In this document: positions 17,367 to 26,371 of the stretch, in pieces
Position numbering within the stretch: the stretch's first letter is position 1
Layout: each line of letters opens with the position of its first letter
DNA from: Bacillus tuaregi
Lineage (GTDB): Bacteria > Bacillota > Bacilli > Bacillales > Cytobacillaceae
DNA length: 64,000 nt
NCBI RefSeq assembly: GCF_900104575.1
Contig: NZ_LT629731.1
Location: 3,643,557-3,707,556 of the forward strand
Direction of reading: 5' to 3'
Position numbers and translations under genes: made by a program
Notes under the pieces: model-generated
Database searches by the model: none
Seen by the model: only the letters and a program-made list of their open reading frames with translations
What the model was told of the DNA's origin: nothing

Positions 17367-18497
17367 TTAAGCATTCTCTAATGCCTGGGTAAATACATTA
17401 ATGATATCTTCTTCCGCTTCAATGCCTACTGAGATCCGAACAAGACCCATTGTGATACCAAGCTCTTCTTGTGCTTTCTTCGGTAGTGCACGGTGCGAAG
17501 TGGTTAAAGGGTGAGTCACAATGGTTTGAACTCCTGCAAGGGTTGGAGCAATTTTCACCCATGAAAGCTGGCGGAAAAATCCATTGATATCCACGGTTTC
17601 CTGAAGTTCAATGGTTACGATGGCACCATAGCCATCTTCCCCATGCTCAAATGGATAATACACCTGTTTGATGAATGAATGTTCACGCAATGCCTCGGCA
17701 AGCTTTCGGGCATTTGCGGATTGCGCCTTCATTCTTAAGGCCAATGTTTTGATTCCCCTGCAGGTCAGCCAGGCTTCAAATGGGCTGAGATTGGTACCAA
17801 GATTCACAATTTTAGCGGTCGCTTTTTCAATCAAGGCTTCGTTACCCACCAATACACCTGCCGTAACATCACTGTGACCGCCGATATATTTGGTTGCACT
17901 ATGTACGACTAAATCAATCCCTTTCGTATATGGCTTACAATGATATGGGGTTGCAAATGTGTTATCAACTAACGTTGTCAGGCTATATTTCCTCGCTAAA
18001 TGGACTACTGCCTCTAAATTTTCCACCCGCAATGTCGGGTTCGTAATGGACTCTGTATAAAGCAGCTTTGTATGCTTCTGAATAGCTGCTTCTACTTTTT
18101 CCAAATCGGAAAAAGGCACAACCGTGACTTCAACACCCAAATCTGCTAGCTCCCCGGTTATTAAATGAAAGCTGCCGCCGTATAAATCATCAGCAGCCAC
18201 AATATGATCACCACTTTTTACAACAGCCAAAATCCCGGCAAGAATCGCTGACAAGCCTGAGGATGAGGCAACCCCTGCAGGTGCTTCTTCTAATCTGGCA
18301 ACTGCTTCACCGAGCTCATCTGTATTCGGATTTCCTACCCGTGAATATAGGTAATTCCCATTTCCCTGGTAATAACCTTCAAGTTCGTCTAAATCATTGA
18401 AGGTAAAAGCTGTAGTTTGATAGATAGGGGTAATTTTACTTTTAATTGTACGTGTTTGCTTGTTTGTTTGATGCAAAATTCTGGTTTCAAATTTCAT
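17367..18497 (-). CDS. Trans-sulfuration family PLP enzyme (cystathionine synthase/lyase type)
   Basis: This 376-aa fold-type I PLP enzyme belongs to the Cys/Met metabolism family. It shows PIYQTTAFTF, YSRVGNPNTDELGEAVARLE, SSGLSAILAGILAV and the PLP-binding segment VHSATKYIGGHSDV, in which the Lys forms the Schiff base. Family members include cystathionine gamma-synthase, gamma-lyase, beta-lyase and methionine gamma-lyase; these cannot be separated safely by eye. The gene stands alone between terminators, with no other methionine genes and no S-box leader recognised in the 100 nt upstream. Confidence 0.85.
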   Translation of the reverse strand: MKFETRILHQTNKQTRTIKSKITPIYQTTAFTFNDLDELEGYYQGNGNYLYSRVGNPNTDELGEAVARLEEAPAGVASSSGLSAILAGILAVVKSGDHIVAADDLYGGSFHLITGELADLGVEVTVVPFSDLEKVEAAIQKHTKLLYTESITNPTLRVENLEAVVHLARKYSLTTLVDNTFATPYHCKPYTKGIDLVVHSATKYIGGHSDVTAGVLVGNEALIEKATAKIVNLGTNLSPFEAWLTCRGIKTLALRMKAQSANARKLAEALREHSFIKQVYYPFEHGEDGYGAIVTIELQETVDINGFFRQLSWVKIAPTLAGVQTIVTHPLTTSHRALPKKAQEELGITMGLVRISVGIEAEEDIINVFTQALENA

Positions 18498-18595
18498 GTC
18501 TTTTCATACGACCTTCCATGTAATATTGTCGAATCATCCATCTTTCTTATCATATCACCTTTTTCTAAAAGGTTCTCTATCAGTATGACAACAAT

Positions 18596-18626
18596 GAAAA
18601 AAGGGCATCATGCCGATGCCCTTTTC
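18596..18626 (-). terminator. Terminator of the ger operon
   Basis: A strong stem AAAAGGGCATC/GATGCCCTTTT with a 5-nt loop overlaps the stop of the GerC-type gene. The T run follows on the minus strand. Confidence 0.85.
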
Positions 18627-19818
18627 ATTTTGTACCCTCTCTTTCTAGGAGACCTTTGGACAATAACCCTGATCTTCTTAATTTCACATCTACCGTGACA
18701 TCAATTTTACTTTCCTGAAAGACCTCATCCCAATTTTCTTGAAGCTTTTTATATGCCTTCGGATTTTCCCGTTCAATTACCTCACCGAAACCGAAAATAT
18801 CCACTCCGTATTCCTTTTGAACAAGGTGAATCATTTTTTCGATTCTCTCTTTTAGATATTCCTCTGACAGCTTTTCAAATTTCAAGTATGTGCTAACTTC
18901 ATTTAATGGATCCTTGCATTGATTACTATTCACGAGGCCTTCTATTCTAATATGCAGTTGAATATGCGGACGTCCATTTTGAACAAACCCTTTTACCATT
19001 GTCCGTGAATGTGTTGCCCTGACAGCCATGTACATATCCTCCTCGCACGGAACGCTGAATATGGTTGTTTTCACCTTATCTTGCGTCCAAAGGTAATCCC
19101 TTGTTTCCTCAACCGGTAGCGTGCCGACGTATTTTTCGCCGCGGAACATGGCGAGCGAATCGATTTCAACCATTGCGTCAGGATCGGATTTTTGCATATT
19201 TTCAACACTTGAGCCTTTTTTAGGGTCTCCATTGATGCGGACAGCAGCCATAACTGGCTGACGTCCGGAGGAGGTAAATGCATTAACAAAATCTGTTAAT
19301 CGAATATCAGGGTCAGATCCCCAGAGCTTTGCCGATTTTAATTGCCTAGTCAGCTTTAACGAGGAGGATTTTTGAAGCGTATATAAAACCTTTAAAACAT
19401 TTGCTGCTTTCCCATCTACCAAGATGAAATTAAAGTCATCTCTGATTTCCCTATTTCGATCGAGAAAATCCAAAAATTCCAACATGCCCTTTTCAGCAAG
19501 TGTTTTACTTATGACAACCGTTTTCATATGAGAGAAAACTAATATTTTCGAAAAGCCGATATTCATTTTATGTGAAAGCTCAGCCAATGTATTTCCTTCT
19601 AAAGAAAACGTCACGGTCGGAGAATTTCCGCTTGCTGTCTGTTCATTTAATTCGGCCGCATTAATCGCTTCGATGGTTAATTTGTATTTTCCGTTATCCC
19701 CGATATCTACCGCCATACCTATGGCCAGCGATATCGTTGCCAGATCTCTCTGATCCCAGCAACCTGCTAACAGCAGGATATTCAATATAAGAACAATGGA
19801 TATGCGTTTCTTTTTCAT
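18625..19818 (-). CDS. Spore germinant receptor C subunit (Ger(x)C lipoprotein)
   Basis: This lipoprotein subunit (397 aa) of a GerA-type germinant receptor sits in the inner spore membrane. Signal peptide and lipobox ILLLAGCWDQRDL are typical: the Cys is lipidated, and the following WDxRE-like motif is family-wide. The three-domain Ger(x)C body follows. Its start overlaps the A-subunit gene by 4 nt. Which germinant is sensed cannot be read from sequence. Confidence 0.92.
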   Translation of the reverse strand: MKKKRISIVLILNILLLAGCWDQRDLATISLAIGMAVDIGDNGKYKLTIEAINAAELNEQTASGNSPTVTFSLEGNTLAELSHKMNIGFSKILVFSHMKTVVISKTLAEKGMLEFLDFLDRNREIRDDFNFILVDGKAANVLKVLYTLQKSSSLKLTRQLKSAKLWGSDPDIRLTDFVNAFTSSGRQPVMAAVRINGDPKKGSSVENMQKSDPDAMVEIDSLAMFRGEKYVGTLPVEETRDYLWTQDKVKTTIFSVPCEEDMYMAVRATHSRTMVKGFVQNGRPHIQLHIRIEGLVNSNQCKDPLNEVSTYLKFEKLSEEYLKERIEKMIHLVQKEYGVDIFGFGEVIERENPKAYKKLQENWDEVFQESKIDVTVDVKLRRSGLLSKGLLEREGTK

Positions 19819-21416
19819 CCATCATTTCTCCTTTGCATATCTGGAGGCGAATTGGAGCCGGTTCGCTCCTGTTTAGCTGGTTTTTCTGTCCTTAAATAGC
19901 TTGGCCTTCTATTCATGCCCCAAAAAGGAAACCGGATAAAGACATCCTTTTGGTCCTTAAGACTGAAGGGTGCTACGGGCGCTAAATAAGGAACACCGAA
20001 TGAGCGCAAGGAGCTTAAGTGTGCCACCATGACAACTAAACCTAAGAGTACCCCATAAAGTCCTAAAAACCCGGCGATAGGAATTAAGAGGAGCCTTAGA
20101 ATTCTCGTTGCTGCAGATAAACTGTAAACGGGAGCTACAAAATTAGCTGTGGCGGTAATTGCCACAATGATAACCATAATATTGGAAATAAGTCCTGCTT
20201 CCGCGGCAGCCTGACCAATAACAAGTGCCCCAACAATCGAAACCGTCTGCCCAACCGCCCTTGGCATACGTATTCCAGCCTCCCTCAGGATTTCAAATGT
20301 TAATTCCATAATCAGAACTTCGACTACAGCAGGAAACGGTACGCCTTCACGTTGAGCCATAATATTAATCAGCAAGGGGGTAGGCACCAGCTCCTGATGG
20401 AAGGTCAAAATTCCCACATATGCAGACGGAACAATCAAAACAATCATAAAGGAAATATAACGAATAATTCTGAGGAAGGTTGAAATGGTGTAATGGTGAT
20501 AATAATCCTCAGAGGAAATAAAGAAATCAGTAAACACAACCGGAATCAACAGGGTAAACGGTGTTCCATCAACAATAATACATATTTTACCTTCCATCAG
20601 CTGCCCTGCCACTGTATCTGGACGTTCTGTATTAAAAGCCAAAGGAAAGACCGTAAATGTTTTATCCTCGATGAGCTCTTCAATATTACCCGATTCAAAA
20701 ATGGCGGCAACCCTTACTTTGTTCAACCTACTACGGACCTCTTCAACGATTTTATCATTAGCAATGCCATGCATATAGCCAATAAACACCTTTGTTTTTG
20801 TTTCACTTCCCAGGGTGAACTCTTCAAAGCGCAGATTGGAATTTCGAATTCTGCGCCGCACTAAGGTCATATTAATTGAAGCAATTTCCACAAAGCTGTC
20901 TTTTGGTCCTCTAATCACCGTCTGCGAGGTTGGCTCGGCCACTTGGCGAATATTCGAATTGGGCATTGATATCGTTATATAGGAAGGAAAGGTTTTGAGG
21001 GCCATGATGATGCTTCCATTTAACATTTCGTCGCTGACTTCCTCAAGGCTTTGAACCAATTTAAATCCGCTGCCTGCAAACAGTTGCTCACAAAATTCTG
21101 CTATACCCTCCTCTGTTGTTAAATCAAAGGAGGTTCGCTGATAGGTATGCTTGTTCATGATTGTATTTTGCAATTGGCTATTGTCCACAGCGGTCGAAAG
21201 ATAAAACAGCATGCCATCGTTTTCTGCTATCTTCATCGGCTCTATCATTAAATCCGCTGTTTGGCCAAAAGAGCTGAGGATATATTCTTTTAGCCTTCCA
21301 ATATACTTACAATCTTCCTGCTGTCTTATTTCTTTTATTTCCTGGTTCATGGAGGGTTTTTTTGTCTCTTTTTTTCTCCGTCGAATCCTGACAAGCGGTT
21401 TATCCTGAGTCAACAC
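19815..21416 (-). CDS. Spore germinant receptor A subunit (GerA family)
   Basis: This A subunit (533 aa) has a large N-terminal soluble region (about 1-290), then about five to six TM segments, with GerA-family motifs EGKICIIVDGTPFTLLIP and MTLVRRRIRNSNLRF, and PFPAVVEVLIMELTFEILREAGIRMPR. Structures of GerA proteins show that this family forms oligomeric ion channels. The frame begins GTG-TTG at 21416; GTG and TTG both lie close to GGGGGTGAGG, and TTG 21413 has the better spacing. It is third in the operon after the B subunit. Confidence 0.93.
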   Translation of the reverse strand: MLTQDKPLVRIRRRKKETKKPSMNQEIKEIRQQEDCKYIGRLKEYILSSFGQTADLMIEPMKIAENDGMLFYLSTAVDNSQLQNTIMNKHTYQRTSFDLTTEEGIAEFCEQLFAGSGFKLVQSLEEVSDEMLNGSIIMALKTFPSYITISMPNSNIRQVAEPTSQTVIRGPKDSFVEIASINMTLVRRRIRNSNLRFEEFTLGSETKTKVFIGYMHGIANDKIVEEVRSRLNKVRVAAIFESGNIEELIEDKTFTVFPLAFNTERPDTVAGQLMEGKICIIVDGTPFTLLIPVVFTDFFISSEDYYHHYTISTFLRIIRYISFMIVLIVPSAYVGILTFHQELVPTPLLINIMAQREGVPFPAVVEVLIMELTFEILREAGIRMPRAVGQTVSIVGALVIGQAAAEAGLISNIMVIIVAITATANFVAPVYSLSAATRILRLLLIPIAGFLGLYGVLLGLVVMVAHLSSLRSFGVPYLAPVAPFSLKDQKDVFIRFPFWGMNRRPSYLRTEKPAKQERTGSNSPPDMQRRNDG

Positions 21417-21446
21417 CTCACCCCCATCTCAATCTTCTGTTAAGGC

Positions 21447-22562
21447 TTAGCCGGCCGGCTTATTTACTGCAGATTGTTTTCGTTTATTTTTCCAAACAAT
21501 GGAGCCAAATAAAAAAAGCGGAATCACAAACTGCATCGGTGGATGCAGATATTTTGTTACAAATATGATTCCTTCTTCCAGATGCTCAGCAAAGTTTTCC
21601 GCCACCCAGATGGAAAAGCATGAAACCGTCATGCCAATTGGAAAAGTAAAATTACGATATGGAATGCGAAAAATATACTCAAGTCCTTTCAATCCAGCAT
21701 AAAAGAAAAGGGAACTTTTTACTAAAATCCCTAACATCATGATAAAAACTACAAAGGCGTCTGTTCGTTCAATAAAATTGGCAACAGAAATCTTTCTTGC
21801 CGCAGACAGCAAAGGAAATTGTGAATACTGCATCGTGTCTGCTCCTAAAGCAAGAAGCACAATAAATGAGGCAAAGGCCAGAAAAAGACCGGCCATGATA
21901 ACCGCCATAAGTGTTGCCTTTTTTGCCTTTTGAAAATGGGTTATACTTGACAAAACTACTGTAAAGACAATCAATTCACCAAACGGAAAGGTTATAAGAC
22001 CTGGAAATATGCCTTTAATGACCGGTATTATTCCATTACCGAGTATGGGCCGTGCATTTTGAAAGTGGATTCTGCCGCTGGCAAACAGAAAAATAATAAT
22101 CAAAAACAAAAAGCCGATTAAATAAGGGAAGAAAACTTCCGATACCCTTGCCAGCACCTCAATTCCAAGATAGATAATATAGACAATAACAAGCATGACA
22201 GTCAGGACGATGATTTCAATCGGTGTAAGGGGCAAAACCGAGGTACTAATAAGTTCTGCAAAATCCCTGTTTAGTCGTGAAGAAATATAAAGAAAATAAA
22301 TGATATATAAAATAGTGAAAAATACGGCAACAGGTCTGGAAAATCCGAACTCCATTAGTTCATATAGATTATGGTTTGGAAGCATATGATTCAAGGTGTA
22401 ATAAAAATACATAAGTCCTGTACCTAACCCAGTCGCGATAACAATTGCTACCCAGGCACTTTGTCTAAGCTCCACTCCAACCCCCATGATCATGGCACTT
22501 CCTAGTAAAAAAATAAAGATTAGGGCTACTAATTGGGAGAGTGATAAATTTTCCTTTTGCAT
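21447..22562 (-). CDS. Spore germinant receptor B subunit (GerB/APC family)
   Basis: This membrane protein of 371 aa with about ten TM helices belongs to the spore-germination branch of the APC superfamily. It is thought to hold the germinant-binding pocket. It starts QKENLSLSQLVALIFIFLLGSAM, typical of GerB, and contains FPFGELIVFTVVLSSI and a positively charged C-terminal tail (KNKRKQSAVNK). It precedes the A gene by 30 nt and follows the small 2-TM gene by 62 nt. Confidence 0.92.
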   Translation of the reverse strand: MQKENLSLSQLVALIFIFLLGSAMIMGVGVELRQSAWVAIVIATGLGTGLMYFYYTLNHMLPNHNLYELMEFGFSRPVAVFFTILYIIYFLYISSRLNRDFAELISTSVLPLTPIEIIVLTVMLVIVYIIYLGIEVLARVSEVFFPYLIGFLFLIIIFLFASGRIHFQNARPILGNGIIPVIKGIFPGLITFPFGELIVFTVVLSSITHFQKAKKATLMAVIMAGLFLAFASFIVLLALGADTMQYSQFPLLSAARKISVANFIERTDAFVVFIMMLGILVKSSLFFYAGLKGLEYIFRIPYRNFTFPIGMTVSCFSIWVAENFAEHLEEGIIFVTKYLHPPMQFVIPLFLFGSIVWKNKRKQSAVNKPAG

Positions 22563-22624
22563 GCAAACACATCCTCTATTAAAGAAAGCACTCGAATATA
22601 TGATGACGAACAGCCAGTTAGGGG

Positions 22625-22855
22625 TTAAGGATTCTTCGGATGCCCTTTCTTGCGTTTAATTCGAACATCGACTACTATCGCCCATACGAGGCCGCTTAAA
22701 CAAGTCGAGTAGAGAATGATTCTATCTTGAAGAAGCTGATATCGAAATAACTGATAAAATACCTCTAAAAAGGTATAGTCGAATAAAACTGTATCAATAC
22801 AAGTAATCAAGCTTCCTAACAAAATAAACACAGCTAAGTATGATATGGTAACCAT
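22625..22855 (-). CDS. Small two-TM protein at head of ger operon (candidate germinant receptor D subunit)
   Basis: The 76-aa protein has two hydrophobic helices (YLAVFILLGSLITCIDTVLF and ILYSTCLSGLVWAIVVDV) and a basic tail RIKRKKGHPKNP. A ribosome binding site GAGGTGG precedes the ATG. Small 2-TM proteins encoded with germinant receptors in Bacillus have been described as D subunits that modulate receptor function. The position here as first gene of a receptor operon and the topology fit, but no sequence motif proves it. Confidence 0.7.
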   Translation of the reverse strand: MVTISYLAVFILLGSLITCIDTVLFDYTFLEVFYQLFRYQLLQDRIILYSTCLSGLVWAIVVDVRIKRKKGHPKNP

Positions 22856-22896
22856 CTTCCACCTCTCAAATCAAAAAGCCTTCCTTCATCACCCCT

Positions 22897-22926
22897 TATC
22901 ATGTCAAACAAAAAGAAATTTTATCC
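22897..22926 (-). promoter_or_regulatory. Candidate sigma-G (forespore) promoter of the ger operon
   Basis: On the minus strand CATGATA (22897-22903) matches the sigma-G/F -10 consensus CATnnTA. GGATA (22922-22926) lies 18 bp upstream as a partial -35. The predicted leader to the 2-TM gene is about 35 nt. Germinant receptor operons are typically sigma-G dependent. Confidence 0.55.
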
Positions 22927-22968
22927 AAAAAAACCAAAACTTAAAAGACTCATAAAAAACCAAGCATC

Positions 22969-23098
22969 AGCGCTTTAACGTATTACCCGAGCGGGGGTCA
23001 GGCCCCCAGTGCTTTAACGCATTACCTGGGCGGGGGACTGTCCCCCAGCGCTTTAACGCATTACCTGGGCGGGGGACTGTCCCCCAGCGCTTTAACGC
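22969..23098. repeat. Three tandem 39-bp units with GGGGGACTGTCCCCC palindromes
   Basis: Units run 22969-23007, 23008-23046 and 23047-23085, plus a 13-bp partial unit to 23098. Each has AGCGCTTTAACGCATTACC followed by a C-rich/G-rich palindrome. Unit 1 is diverged (GGGGGTCAGGCCCCC). Units 2 and 3 differ by one base. The element sits between the divergent ger operon and the yhfW-like gene. A related copy in a different arrangement lies at 61453-61517. Confidence 0.9.
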
Positions 23099-23162
23099 AA
23101 TGTATATATCTGCGGTTGGTTGGGGAAATTACCTTTATATGTTATGACAGGAGGGGTTTCCC

Positions 23163-24692
23163 ATGAATGATTCATCCTATTCGCTGCCTCAATTTCCTGA
23201 ACCGTATTGGCAGGAGGTTTCTCTACCGACATCGGAGCCATTGACAAAGGATATATCCGTTGATGTCGTTATTGTTGGCGGAGGGATTACTGGAATTACA
23301 GCGGGATATCTTTTAAAGCAGGAAGGCTTAAACGTTGCCATCCTAGAAGCAGGAAAGATTTTAAACGGCACCACCGGCCATACGACGGCAAAGGTAACGG
23401 CTCAGCATGGTCTAATCTACGATGAACTCATTTCACATTTTGGTGAAGAAAAAGCAAAGCTTTATTATCAATCAGCTGAAAGCTCATTGAACTTCATTCA
23501 GAATCTTATCAAGGAGAAAAATATCGATTGTGATTTCAGCCAGGAGGATGCTTATCTTTACGCGACAACCGATGAGTACGCCGGTAAACTTAATAAGGAA
23601 GCAGAGGCCTACAAAAAACTCGGAATTAACGGCGAACTCCATGATACCATTCCGTTTGACATCCCAATCAAGAAGGCACTTTCCATGAAGGAACAGGCAC
23701 AATTTCATCCATTGAAATACTTAAAGCAGCTTGCCCTTGAATTTCTTGAAGCTGGAGGACATATCTTCGAACAAACCACCGCGACAGATATAGAAGAGGA
23801 AAATGATATACCCAAAGTTATAACGAGGGATGGTTATATGGTATCCTGCAAGCAGGTAATCATCGCCTCCCACTTCCCTTTCTTTGACAAAGAAGGATTA
23901 TACTTTACAAAAATGTACCCTGAACGATCCTATGTCATCGCTGTAAAGGCTGGCAAGGAATTCCCCGGCGGAATGTATGTAAGTGTTGACAACCCGATCC
24001 GCTCCTTACGCTATACACCGGTTAAGGGAGAACCGCTCATTTTAATCGGAGGAGAAAATCATCAGACAGGCCAGGGCCCTGATACACTGCAGCATTATCA
24101 GGCTTTGGAAGCCTTTGCTGAAAAAACATTGGGAATCAAAGAATATGCATATCGTTGGAGTACACAGGATCTGATTACACTTGATAAGCTTCCATTTATT
24201 GGCCATATTACAGAGCAAAAACCAAATATTCTCGTCGCAACCGGCTACCGAAAATGGGGAATGACAAACGGTACAACTGCAGCCATACTATTAACTGATA
24301 TGATTCTTAATCGGCAAAACCCATACCAAGACCTATTTTCACCTACACGGCATAAAAAAGCGGATCCATCTATCAAAAAGTTTATCAGCATTAATGCAGA
24401 TGTTGCCGGTCATTTATTAAAAGGAAAGCTTCAGTATTTACCGACGAATCCAAGTGATTTAGTTCATGATGAAGGTGCACCCATCATGTATAACGGCGAG
24501 CGTGCAGGAGCTTATCGTGATATCAATGGCCATCTTCATATCGTTGATACCACCTGCACACATCTCGGCTGTGAATGTGAATGGAACCACGGTGATCGGA
24601 CATGGGATTGCCCATGCCACGGCTCCCGGTTTTCCTATGACGGCGAAGTAGTTGAAGGCCCCGCCAATAAACCGCTACGACGTATTCAATAA
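23163..24692 (+). CDS. yhfW: FAD-dependent oxidoreductase with C-terminal Rieske domain (YhfW-like)
   Basis: This predicted cytosolic flavoprotein (509 aa, the length of B. subtilis YhfW) has an N-terminal DAO-type FAD domain (VDVVIVGGGITGITAGYLL, then GTTGHTTAKVTAQHG), and TGYRKWGMTNGTTAAILL near residue 365. The C-terminal Rieske domain has intact ligands, CTHLGC and CPCHGSRF (two Cys and two His), so a [2Fe-2S] cluster is expected. The substrate is unknown. The start has an AGGAGGGG site. It is a single-gene unit flanked by the repeat array and a terminator. Confidence 0.88.
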   Translation: MNDSSYSLPQFPEPYWQEVSLPTSEPLTKDISVDVVIVGGGITGITAGYLLKQEGLNVAILEAGKILNGTTGHTTAKVTAQHGLIYDELISHFGEEKAKLYYQSAESSLNFIQNLIKEKNIDCDFSQEDAYLYATTDEYAGKLNKEAEAYKKLGINGELHDTIPFDIPIKKALSMKEQAQFHPLKYLKQLALEFLEAGGHIFEQTTATDIEEENDIPKVITRDGYMVSCKQVIIASHFPFFDKEGLYFTKMYPERSYVIAVKAGKEFPGGMYVSVDNPIRSLRYTPVKGEPLILIGGENHQTGQGPDTLQHYQALEAFAEKTLGIKEYAYRWSTQDLITLDKLPFIGHITEQKPNILVATGYRKWGMTNGTTAAILLTDMILNRQNPYQDLFSPTRHKKADPSIKKFISINADVAGHLLKGKLQYLPTNPSDLVHDEGAPIMYNGERAGAYRDINGHLHIVDTTCTHLGCECEWNHGDRTWDCPCHGSRFSYDGEVVEGPANKPLRRIQ

Positions 24693-24724
24693 AAGCCTGC
24701 TTTTTTTACCCTATAAAGAACATC

Positions 24725-24764
24725 AAAAAAAACAAGGTCTTCCCAAGTGGAAGCCTTGTTTTTT
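24725..24764. terminator. Terminator between yhfW-like gene and 44-aa ORF
   Basis: The stem AAAAAACAAGGTCTTCC/GGAAGCCTTGTTTTTT with a one-base bulge has A and T tracts on both sides and can serve the two convergent genes. Confidence 0.75.
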
Positions 24765-24776
24765 CATCTTTCCATG

Positions 24777-24911
24777 TTAATCCAACGTTGGTCTTGCGCC
24801 TCTTTCTTTCGTAACTGTTTGAAACTCGACTAATTCTTCACTTGTACGATTTGCCTCTTTTTTATTCTTATTTCGCTGGGCGTTTGCATTACCGCGTTTC
24901 GTTCTTCCCAT
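24777..24911 (-). CDS. Small basic protein of 44 aa, function unknown
   Basis: A short open frame on the minus strand starts at ATG 24911 after AAAGGAG (11-nt spacing) and ends in TAA just before a terminator. The product begins MGRTKRGNANAQRN, continues with a Lys/Asn/Glu-rich stretch and ends in ERGARPTLD. It is hydrophilic, has no Cys or membrane segment, and is very basic at the N-terminus. This style is common among small Bacillus spore or nucleic-acid-associated proteins, but I do not recognise the family. The terminator placement and ribosome binding site support it as real. Confidence 0.6.
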   Translation of the reverse strand: MGRTKRGNANAQRNKNKKEANRTSEELVEFQTVTKERGARPTLD

Positions 24912-25032
24912 ACTAACTACCACTCCTTTAAAGTCAGCTTACAGTGGTAGTATGACTCGTTTTTAGGAGTTTATTCTAGGTAAGCTCTAAATCAAATTCG
25001 CCCGTCGGAATAGCGTCCGAATTCTTATAATC

Positions 25033-26193
25033 TTAACGTTTAATCGGAGAACGAGATTTGCCCTCAACAATATCCTCGCCGTGGAATCTCTTCATTGTCG
25101 GTTGGACACCTATTTCTTTTGCGAATTTCTTCAAATCACGCTCTTCCCTTTCTGTCACTAGTGATACAACCGTCCCGGCTGCACCAAACCTTCCTGTCCT
25201 TCCAGAACGGTGAACATACTGATTTATATCCTTTGGAAAATCATAATGGACAACATGGGTAATCCCTTCAATATCAAGACCCCTTGCAGCTACATCGGTT
25301 GCAATCAGCATCGATGTTTTACCATCGCGAAAAGAACGTAATGCTTTTTGCCGTTCCATTTTATTCAGATCACTGTGAAGAATACTGACATTTATTTTCT
25401 TGAATTGCAGCTTTTCAGCGAGAACGTTTAAATTCCCAATATCCTTGACAAATACCAGTGCTTTTAGCGCTTTCAAACGAGATATTTTCTCAAGCAACTT
25501 AATCTTTTCCCTCTGTTCACTGATAAAATAAATATGGTTCACCTTTTCTGCATGAATGGTGGCATCCTTTTTCACTGTAATGATTTCTGCCTCATTCGTA
25601 AGCTCCTTTGCTAGCCCTACGATTGAATCAGGCAAGGTCGCTGAGAACAGAACAACTTGTCTATCACTTAGAGTCGATTTCACGATCTGTTGGACTGTAC
25701 CGGTATGTTCCGGTACAAGCAGCTGATCACCTTCATCAAGGACAACCATTTTCACCTCATGCATCTTCAGCTTCTTTTGTTTAATTAATTCAAGTACACG
25801 GCCTGGTGTGCCGACCGCGATATGCGGATGCTTTTTTAGCTTTTCTAACTGTCTCTTTACATTCGCCCCACCGATAAAGGAAGCACCTCTAATACCACTG
25901 CCTTCCGACCATTTTTGGATTTCGTTAAGAATTTGCATGACGAGCTCCTGTGACGACGCTAGAATGACTGCCTGCACAGCCTTTTTCTCTGGATCAATCA
26001 TGTTTAGTACTGGCAGCAAATAGGCTAAAGTCTTTCCGGTACCTGTCGGTGATTGAGCTATGACATCCTTTTTTTCCAAGATGTGCGGAATAGCATAAGA
26101 TTGAATGGACGTTGGCTGCGCAAAGCCTGCATTCTCCCACATCTGCTGAATAGACCCTTTAAAGCTTTTAATTAGTTGTTGATTTTCCCTCAT
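25033..26193 (-). CDS. DEAD-box RNA helicase (YfmL-like)
   Basis: This ATP-dependent RNA helicase (386 aa) consists of the two RecA-like domains only. Motifs: Q-motif region FAQPTSIQSYAIP, Walker A SPTGTGKT, motif II DEGD in VVLDEGDQLL (Gly in place of the usual Ala), SAT in FSATLP, then motif V ATDVAARGLDI and motif VI HRSGRTGR. ATG 26193 with AAAGGAG was chosen over a frame to 26229. The overall shape resembles B. subtilis YfmL, implicated in ribosome assembly and growth in the cold. No long basic C-terminal extension is present. Confidence 0.88.
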   Translation of the reverse strand: MRENQQLIKSFKGSIQQMWENAGFAQPTSIQSYAIPHILEKKDVIAQSPTGTGKTLAYLLPVLNMIDPEKKAVQAVILASSQELVMQILNEIQKWSEGSGIRGASFIGGANVKRQLEKLKKHPHIAVGTPGRVLELIKQKKLKMHEVKMVVLDEGDQLLVPEHTGTVQQIVKSTLSDRQVVLFSATLPDSIVGLAKELTNEAEIITVKKDATIHAEKVNHIYFISEQREKIKLLEKISRLKALKALVFVKDIGNLNVLAEKLQFKKINVSILHSDLNKMERQKALRSFRDGKTSMLIATDVAARGLDIEGITHVVHYDFPKDINQYVHRSGRTGRFGAAGTVVSLVTEREERDLKKFAKEIGVQPTMKRFHGEDIVEGKSRSPIKR

Positions 26194-26371
26194 CCTAATC
26201 TCCTTTATTAATAAATAGAGTTTCGTCAAGTTACTGTTCGCTTCATTATACTATTACTGCTTTTAAGATAAAAGCACACTCAAATAGTCCTACTTTAATA
26301 CCAGACACAGTACACTTCTGTCCCAAACGAAATGTCAGCTGCTAATAAAAGCCAACACCGATGCCTTCCCA

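Noticed and set aside
18498-18595. S-box (SAM) riboswitch before the Cys/Met enzyme gene
   Set aside because: Fewer than 100 nt are available and no conserved S-box stems or terminator could be found.
22969-23098. Possible CRISPR array (regular repeats)
   Set aside because: The 39-bp units are directly adjacent with no unique spacers, and no cas genes are present in the window.
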